Source of the DNA: Turbatrix aceti | Taxonomy: Eukaryota; Nematoda; Chromadorea; Rhabditida; Panagrolaimidae | Assembly (NCBI GenBank): GCA_963969345.1 | Contig: OZ017768.1 | Span: forward strand, 3,496,718-3,560,717 | Reading direction: 5' to 3' | Length of the DNA: 64,000 nucleotides | In this document: positions 57,350-64,000 of the stretch, one piece after another | Layout: each line of letters opens with the position of its first letter | Numbering within the stretch: position 1 is the stretch's first letter | Translations under genes and position numbers: made by a program | The notes under the pieces: model-generated | Database searches by the model: none | Seen by the model: the letters and a program-made list of their open reading frames with translations, nothing else | What the model was told of the DNA's origin: nothing

Positions 57350-57910
57350 TTTTTTTGCGAATTTGAGTCTTTTGTGTTGTTTTTTTCTTGATTTAATGAA
57401 TTTTTTGTGCTTTGTTAAATCGGAGAGCATAGGCGTTTTTTATGGTTTTTTTTGGGGTAAAATTTTAATTTTAAAATTAAAAAAAAATTATTTTGTAAAA
57501 ATTAAAAATAATTTTTTGGGTCCAAATTAAAAAAATATACAAAATTTTTTTGACGGTTTTTACGTTCATAAAACAAATTTTTAAGTATATTTTTCATAAA
57601 AAATTATTTAATGAGAATCTCAAAAAAACATAATTTTTGAAGGAAAAAAAAGTTCAATCTCAAAAAAATGTAAAATCCCGCGGAAAATCCTAAATTCCTG
57701 TCTTCGAGAGATTTTACGACAGCGTTTGTATTTTTTATCTATTTTTTGGCCCTAAAATTGTCAAAAAAACGAAAAAACACATTTCTGGCGATTTTTGCTC
57801 GGTTAACCCCGGCGTCAAATTTTCAGCTTGAATCCACGTTTTTGTGTTGTTTTTTCTTCTTTTTGATAGCGGGGCACCGACATCATCTAGTTTATTAGCT
57901 AAAAAAGAGG
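57350..57910. other. LeuRS 3' flank with a duplicated exon remnant
   Basis: AT-rich, convergent with bZIP gene 2. A fragment near 57799-57862 repeats the end of the LeuRS coding sequence and its 3' UTR. A degenerate copy of the exon-4 end (ATTTTACGAC, AGCG then GT) lies at 57711-57726. Confidence 0.6.
57799..57862 (+). pseudogene. Fragment of LeuRS terminal exon
   Basis: GGTTAACCCC, GGCGTCAAATTTTCAGCTTGA and, after a gap, TTTTGTGTTGTTTTTTCTT mirror the true gene end at 57320-57390 (GGGTTCCCCAGTGTCAAGTTTTC, GCTTGA, TTTTGTGTTGTTTTTTCTT). The translated remnants are NPGVKFSA-stop against the real [12 protein letters not shown]. Seen directly; a partial local duplication is the inference. Confidence 0.7.
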
Positions 57911-58423
57911 TCACACGAGCTTTCCAAGCTGTTGGAGAGCGTCGAAAGCCGGCGGATTGAAAACATGGAGTATATTTTGCAGCACGATGCTCTGAAACTC
58001 GGCCCCTGATTGTTCTTTGTCGGAGCGGAGTTTGTCGACTTCGGCCCGGAGTTTTTCGATGACTCCGTCGCGCTGCTTGACGTCGGCTTCGAGCTGGGTG
58101 CAGCGAGCGTTCGCCGTGCGTAGGAGGCTCTCGAGACGCTCGCGTTCCGTCCGCTGCTGCTGCTCGACGAGTTTGATCCGGATACGCGAATTCCGTACGG
58201 ATTCGTTGTTGGAGCGTCGACGCGCGAGGTACTCCTGGGTCTTGGCTTCGTCTGGAACGCGTGTGTACCTGCGCGGTGGTCTCTTAGCGAGTCGTTTTAC
58301 TTCGCCTTCGTCGACCTGCGCGAGTTTGTATTTGTAGCCTCGTTTGCCGGTGGCGGTGGCGGTGCCGATTTCGATATCAGTCGGCGGTTGCGGCGGGGTT
58401 GTATTGTCGACAGCGGTCGCCAT
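57911..58423 (-). CDS. C/EBP-like bZIP transcription factor 2 (single coding exon)
   Basis: Minus strand, 170 residues from ATG at 58423. The basic region at 68-83 is ARRRSNNESVRNSRIR, a variant of the C/EBP NNxAVRxSR pattern with Ser for Ala. The zipper runs about 95-135 with leucines or valines in heptads (LESLLRTANARCTQLEADVKQRDGV is part of it, then IEKLRAEVDKL), much longer than in bZIP 1. A 76 nt 5' UTR intron (58428-58503) has a GTGAGT donor and TTTTTCAG acceptor, the latter four nt before ATG, showing that at least one of these near-ATG acceptors can be served by a cis exon. There is no clear activation domain, as in C/EBP gamma. Confidence 0.8.
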   Translation of the reverse strand: MATAVDNTTPPQPPTDIEIGTATATGKRGYKYKLAQVDEGEVKRLAKRPPRRYTRVPDEAKTQEYLARRRSNNESVRNSRIRIKLVEQQQRTERERLESLLRTANARCTQLEADVKQRDGVIEKLRAEVDKLRSDKEQSGAEFQSIVLQNILHVFNPPAFDALQQLGKLV

Positions 58424-58503
58424 GGGTCTGAAAAATGAAGCATGCGTGCAGGCACGTGACACGTGATGATACAGGCCAGGAAAGGCGCAGGAGCACCACT
58501 CAC

Positions 58504-59442
58504 CCTACAACGAACAACGACGGACGGGACGGAGAACGAGAGAAAACAAGACAGGTCTGCTGCTCTCCGCTGCTCCGATAACAATTCTTATTTCAAAATT
58601 ATTGCCCAAACTTGGCGGTGACGTGACACGCCTTGACTAATGACTTCGCTGCTGCTGCTGCTGCCTGCGCCGATCATCATCATTGAAAGCAAAGCGATCG
58701 CGTCCATTTATTGAAAAACACGACGACGACGACGACGACGCTGTAGTGATGTTTTCAACCTGCTATCTTTTTTTTTCAACCGACAACGACGACAAATCAG
58801 ACGCCAGTCAGTGTCATCACCAAACAAAAAAAAAAAAGAAGTGTAGGAGAGATATGATCGGCCCCGGCCGTCGATTGTCAGTCGTCAAGGCCCATGCGCG
58901 GCGACAACGAAGACGAAGACGACCCCCGCTCGCTTGTGACAACGTCGAGCATGCTCGCTCCATCTAAATTTGCTCCTGATGATTTGACTGACAATTTCTG
59001 TGATTTTTTACACACTGAAAGCTGCGTTCAAGTTATTTTGGACACAAACGAGAACGGACCCGTGCCTGAATTAAAAATTGCATTCACTGAAGAAAAAATA
59101 CTTTTTTACATTTTTTTGTAACAAATTCTTACAAAAACGTAAAATTCTGTTACAAAAACTAATTTTTTTTACATTTCTGATCTAAAAAATTTTTACTAAA
59201 TCAAAAATGTAAAAATTTGTTAAATTTTTTAAAATTTTACAATTGATGATTTTAAATTTTTTTTTCAAAAACGTAAAAAATGTAGTTTTCGTTTTTGTAA
59301 AAATTTCATTGAAAAATGTAAAAACGTTACATTTTTTTAAAATACAAAATATGTAAAAACGTAATATTTACTTACATGCAATTTTTTTAATCAGTGTTGA
59401 TTAATCAGTGCTGACGGTAGAAAAAGTGCGTCTATGTCCCGT
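58504..59442. other. Intergenic region with simple and AT-rich repeats
   Basis: Promoter side of bZIP gene 2. A GAC triplet run is at 58721-58739. From about 59090 to 59400 the sequence is built of TTTTTACA and TGTAAAAA words in both orientations, so it can fold extensively. A 94-codon frame at 58683-58967 arises from the triplet repeat and is not supported. Confidence 0.6.
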
Positions 59443-60441
59443 TCAGGTGAGCATGTAGCTGGTAACGTTGTGCAGGGGAGACACCTTTGAAGTCTTCGCC
59501 CCGACGGCCGACAAAAAAATGCGCTTGATCTCACTCCTCAGCTTCCGGGAACCAAAAAGCAGTCCCCAAACCGAAATAACAGCGAGGACGTCGAAGGTCA
59601 TCGGGTGAACGTACGTGGCAATGACGTAGACGAGAACAGCGATCTGCCGGTTGAAGTGGAGGGGGAAGGCGATGAAGACCACCAATCCACCGAAAACAAG
59701 CTGTGCCCATCCAAGGACCACGGCGTAGACGCAGAGCTGGGATTCTCCGTCGTCTGCGCGGTACAGCGCGCGCTTGGTTGAAAGCGCTCCGATGCAGATG
59801 AGGACGAGAAGCGTGTCAAAAGCCGCCAGACCGACCTGCAGAGGGGTTAGAAGGTCATTTGGGGAGTAAAATCCACAGTCGTTATCGTAGTCGATGTGGT
59901 AGAGCACACCTGGCATGACGTGGACCACGACACCGCAGTACGCCAGCTGCCAGGTGAATACCAACGGCGTAAAAGCGGTGAGCCCCAGGATGGGCCATAA
60001 ATATCGTTCCCAGAAGCTGACACCTTTTGTCGGGCTCACCAGGAAACATGTTCGGTTGAGGATCAGCAGACAGAAACACAGGTGCTGCGCGAAGGTTGTG
60101 TACAGGTTAATTAGAACGATCCCGGTCAGGAGCCAGCCTTGGGTCAGCAAGAGCTCAATCAACGGCATCGTTAAAGGATTTGCGTTGAGTCTGGAAGTCA
60201 CAGGCCGCAGAAGCAGGCCTAGGAACTCCAAGGCAAAGGTGTAGCACACGACCCGGTAAAACGGGCTCTTCAAATTCGATTTAGCCCCCAGCAGAGCCAC
60301 CAGGATGGAAATCTGCGCGAGCATTGTCGGGAGTGCGTAGGCGTAAGGACCGAAGGTTCGCATCTGGAGCCAGATGTCCACCTGGTCGGGATGGACGGAA
60401 TGTGAGGAGTTGTTGGCTTCGGGGTAACGATACACCCGCAT
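59443..60441 (-). CDS. Seven-transmembrane receptor, nematode chemoreceptor (Srg/Srv)-like (single exon)
   Basis: Minus strand, 332 residues from ATG at 60441, which lies one base after an ATTTCAG acceptor. Seven hydrophobic segments are visible, at roughly 32-52, 62-85, 95-135, 150-172, 205-230, 240-265 and 270-300. The intracellular end of the third has LILNRTCFLVSP followed by FWERYLWP, resembling the NR/P...W pattern of nematode serpentine receptors of the Srg or Srv class rather than the DRY of rhodopsin-type receptors. N-terminal Asn-Asn-Ser-Ser gives likely glycosylation. The C-tail is short and basic. The lack of introns in a gene of this length is unusual here. Family is by pattern only. 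Confidence 0.65.
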   Translation of the reverse strand: MRVYRYPEANNSSHSVHPDQVDIWLQMRTFGPYAYALPTMLAQISILVALLGAKSNLKSPFYRVVCYTFALEFLGLLLRPVTSRLNANPLTMPLIELLLTQGWLLTGIVLINLYTTFAQHLCFCLLILNRTCFLVSPTKGVSFWERYLWPILGLTAFTPLVFTWQLAYCGVVVHVMPGVLYHIDYDNDCGFYSPNDLLTPLQVGLAAFDTLLVLICIGALSTKRALYRADDGESQLCVYAVVLGWAQLVFGGLVVFIAFPLHFNRQIAVLVYVIATYVHPMTFDVLAVISVWGLLFGSRKLRSEIKRIFLSAVGAKTSKVSPLHNVTSYMLT

Positions 60442-63400
60442 GCTGAAATTCAAATTCAGAAATTATGCGTGGATGAAATTAAAATGCTGTCTAACTCGCG
60501 CGCAAACCACGTAAACATCACGTTTTGTTTTGTTTTTATAAATGCCAAAGAGCAGCCGCCTAATTTCTCCTCGCGACCACGACCACCACCCCACCACCGC
60601 GGCTATGACCAACACGCAGCCACAGCCCACACCGCAAGCCTCCGGACTGGGGGGGGGCTGCAGCCAGCAGACCAGCACGGTCATAGTAATTGTGATTAGA
60701 TTACGATTTTTAAGGCTAAGACTACAAATTCTAAGGCAGTCGGGAGAAAAATACAAGACATTTTTAAGCGACGAGCGACAAAAAAGTGCTAGCCTTGCCG
60801 AGCTATGAGGTGGTTGCTAAATAAATACTTTGAATAATACCTATGCTTCTCTGTCGCTGCCCTAGAAGAACACAAGAACTCCGTTCCAGCGTGGGAACGA
60901 ACAACCACTCAACCCGTGTTGTTTGAAAGAAAGAAAACTGTTGCTAGTGACCGTATTTCTTGTTGTGTTCTTTCGGGGCAAAAAAAGGGCATAAACACCT
61001 GACCCGATGCAGCCTGTCTTTCGCATTCGATGAACTTTACTTGGGCAAAGTTGTAATGCCGCAGGTGCATTTTATGATGGCACACAGTTTTCTGTAACTC
61101 CACCTGGCTGTTTTTTTTACGTTTTTTTATGTTTTTTATGCGTCAACAAATGTTCATGTGAACTTCGTCTGACCAGTGCTAATCAAAATATCTTCCTGAC
61201 TGATTGTCGAGTGAAAAACTCACAGCGTCAGCTTTTTTTTTATGACTGTCCAGTTGGTTGCTCATGAACATAACTGAACACGATCACGAACGCGAACCAC
61301 TTGACAATGATAAATCCGGAAATCTTCGTTGTTCTGCAAATCGACTTTTTTCAAGAGGATCCGATTCGTTTGTTCATTTGTTCGCTCGTTCATTTGCGTA
61401 GTTTGGTTTTCCAGGAGCCCTGCAAACCTGGGTACAAGTCACTCCCATCCCTGCACTGACTGCACTCGTCATGCTCGTGCTCATGGGAAGTGTCCAGTCG
61501 CGTGCGGCTTTCGCGTGAAATCTGACAGTTACTCCACTCACTGCGATTTGCATTTTGACACGCTGTTACAGGAGCTTTTCTTGTTTTTTTTATACCCCGC
61601 CTGGGATTATTTGGTGTTCGTTTTGATTCGTTTTGTCTGCGTGTGCACTTTATTTCGGGGATCGTCGACTGATGCATCTCATGATGACTGACGCGGCAGT
61701 CAACTGCCGACTGCCGACACCCGACAAGTTGTTCGTTCCACAGATGATTGTAGATTGCATCTAAATACTATTTATTAGGTAGCTCGCCTCGGAACTGCTT
61801 CCGGGGGAGGAATGGGGTTTCTGCGACCGACGACCGGCGTCCGACGTCCGACGTCCGGCGCCGCGTCCGTTGTCTTCATTTTTTGGATCGTATCTAGATT
61901 AACAACTCTCATTCATTAGTTAACAGGTTGGAAAACGACGCTGTTAATGAGCCGTGATTTTTTTCCTCTTTTTTTGCAATTTCGCTGGTTGCTGAAAATT
62001 TTTGTTTTGCACCGACAAACAAAATCAATTCAAGACGGCGATGAACGTCGGTGGTCCGAAAACACCGTAGCCGCCGATTTCGGCATTTCTTAGCCTCCCA
62101 AAAAATTTATTAGCTTTTTCGTTTAAAAATAAATATTTAATTGTCGTCAGAAAATTCGTGTGTCGGCTTTGTTGAGAGGCAGAGGCAGAGGCCATCTCCC
62201 CCCCCCCATCCCGCTTCTCGTCCGGGAGTAGGGGGAAACAGAGCAGATAAACGGCGTTGGCTTTTGTCCGTCAAGTTGCCCGTGTTCGCCCTCTGTTTAC
62301 CGAGTTTCCGTCGGTCTCGCTCATTTTGTTTTTTCGCGTCCGTGACTGACTAAAATGTACTGCTTTGATTGTCTTTTTGCTTACATTAGTTAGCGGGGCT
62401 GGTGGCGACGACGACCTGCTCCCGGCCGGCGCTCAGTCATCCAAGCGCGCCTCGAGACTCCTCTAACGCATTCCCGTGTCCCCGGGTTCCGCCATTAATT
62501 TCATTTGACTTGAGTGCCGCAGCCTGTTTCTAATTTGTCACGCCTGAGGCTGTTGCGTCCAGCAATGGCATTTTTGTCCTGGGCAACGGTAATGACGTTC
62601 GAAAATATCTATAATAGTATTCTGCGAACGAGAAATATTTTGTATCTGAGTGAGTGTCCCTCTTGGCTGTTATTACTCTTCCACCGTAGTCGTAGTCGCC
62701 GTTCGTTTGTTCGCTCGCTCGTTCACTCGGCAGGCGGCCCATTTTGGAGGTCTCCCACGTTTTTGTCGTCCGTCGTCCAAAATTATTCCAAATTTTTTTT
62801 GTCAAATGCGGCACTTTGGTCGTCCGCGAGGTGCCGGCACACGATCAATCTCTGCCACCCGGCAACAAATTTGTTAAGCTTATTTTGACAAAAAACAAGC
62901 CTTTTTGGGCGTCAAAAAGCCGCCTTCCGAGTCGACTCGACTCGGTCGGCCGGGTGTCATGTGCGACCATGGGCGCATGTCAGTTTGCCGGCCGGCCCAG
63001 ATTTGGTCGGGGTTGGCACAAATCAAGAAGTTGACCGGGTCAATGCCCTCTTGACGCGCGTCCGACCGCCAGCCGGCATAATTGCAATTAGCGAGGCTGT
63101 GAGAATGTTTGTGGGATGGTGATGCTTCCCGCGCGGGCGCCCGGCAGACATCTGGCCTGCGGCCGAGTCCTCGGGTCACCGACCACCGACCGTCGTCTAA
63201 TTGGCTTGCTTCTCGCGTCGATGGCTAATGAATGCCTTCCCGGCGTCGTCGCCGTCGTCGCTCGGGGTAAACAAACCTCGGGGTTGCGCAACCCCTGTCT
63301 TGTCCTTTCCTGGCTTGCGCAGCGCGGCAGCGTGTGAACAGCGCTTGCCCGTTAGCCCTCGGCTGCTCAATTCTCATTCCATTATTCTGCCCTGCCAGGA

Positions 63401-64000
63401 AAGACCCTGAGGCACTCAGACTAACCGCCTGCACTGCACGACCGTCTCCAAGGTGCTCGGGAAGGGGATTACGTTTCACTTTCGGCCCAACTTTCGCCGT
63501 CAAACGAGCACGCGAAACCTTAGACGGACGCGGGGTGGGTGGAAGTGCCGCGGCATTTTCCTTCTCCCCTGCGGTGGTGGTGGCCGGCGGCTCCCGGCTC
63601 ATGTGAAAGGAGCCGGCCAATGTCCCCAGTCTTGGGTTTGAGCTGGTTGACTTGCCCGTCTCCAGCCTGTCCCGGCCAACTTGTCCGGCTTGCCAAGCTT
63701 CAAGTTGGGAGCAGTCATGTTTTTTGCCCTTTTGGAGTATCGCTTATTTGATTTTCAAGCGCGCTTATACTTTTTCCCTTTTTCCTTACCCCAAGTTTTG
63801 CCTCATTGAGTTTCCGTACTTTTGTATTTCAAATTAAAACATGCCGCGGCCACAAAACACAGAAAAAGTGGTTTCGTACTTTCAAAAACATGGTTTTTAA
63901 CCGGAAATTGTCATTTTCAGGGGCTCATTTGCATCCAACTTTTTGGTGACCGGGAAAAACGCGGGCAGTAAGCCGTGATGCACTTTGATAAGAGTCTCGC
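60442..64000. other. Gene-poor right end
   Basis: 3.5 kb without a supported exon. Overlapping frames of 60-130 codons on both strands show no motif. Features are a G-run at 60648-60656, a C-run near 62199-62207 and CGTC-type repeats at 63245-63260. It includes the receptor promoter and possibly the flank of a gene beyond the window. Confidence 0.5.

Noticed and set aside
58683..58967. 94-codon frame with poly-Asp
   Set aside because: Created by the GAC triplet run; no conserved sequence around it.

Overview
This is nuclear DNA from an animal. Protein-coding exons are GC-rich and separated by mostly 45-60 nt, AT-rich introns with GT donors and strong TTTTCAG or TTTTTAG acceptors. Both strands carry conserved metazoan genes (actin, nicotinic receptor subunit, cyclin B3, Wnt, guanylate cyclase, cytosolic LeuRS). 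Compact introns, acceptors placed only 0-25 nt before many start codons, and a chemoreceptor-like GPCR point to a small ecdysozoan, most likely a nematode. A tardigrade or other small ecdysozoan is not excluded, partly because the Wnt gene looks like Wnt11. There is no sign of prokaryotic genes, rRNA, tRNA or CRISPR.

Layout, left to right. 1-9.4 kb: two almost identical actin genes about 3.6 kb apart, with long non-coding flanks. 9.8-12.3 kb: a nine-exon nicotinic acetylcholine receptor subunit. 13.3-15.4 kb: an SLC49A3/MFSD7-like transporter. 17.8-20.4 kb: an NSP/BCAR3-type SH2 adaptor. 20.9-23.1 kb: eEF1B beta and PTGES2. 23.7-26.3 kb (minus): quiescin sulfhydryl oxidase. 28.2-28.5 kb: a small unrecognised membrane protein. 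30.1-31.6 kb: cyclin B3. 31.8-33.7 kb: the Wnt11-like gene, convergent with splicing factor SF3B6 (minus). 34.6-36.0 kb: a MATH/BTB-like protein. 36.7-39.6 kb: a soluble guanylate cyclase beta subunit with a C-terminal CaaX motif. 39.9-42.4 and 46.2-48.3 kb: two paralogous cytoplasmic poly(A)-binding proteins, flanking a minus-strand coiled-coil gene (43.0-44.5 kb). 48.5-49.1 kb: an RPP21/SNM1-like zinc-ribbon protein. 49.9-50.6 kb: a C/EBP-like bZIP. 52.2-57.3 kb: cytosolic leucyl-tRNA synthetase. 57.9-58.4 kb (minus): a second C/EBP-like bZIP. 59.4-60.4 kb (minus): a seven-TM chemoreceptor-like protein. 60.5-64 kb: no supported gene.

The genes are a mix of housekeeping (cytoskeleton, translation, splicing, protein folding, cell cycle) and signalling (Wnt, NO/O2-type cyclase, nicotinic receptor, SH2 adaptor, GPCR); they do not form one pathway. 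The structures not explained by genes are a roughly 580 bp foldback element present in two introns, a 66 bp in-frame minisatellite, three perfect or near-perfect hairpins, an actin gene-conversion tract, and a duplicated fragment of the LeuRS 3' exon. Exon joins were made by hand from splice-site consensus, reading frame and remembered family sequences; no alignment was run.
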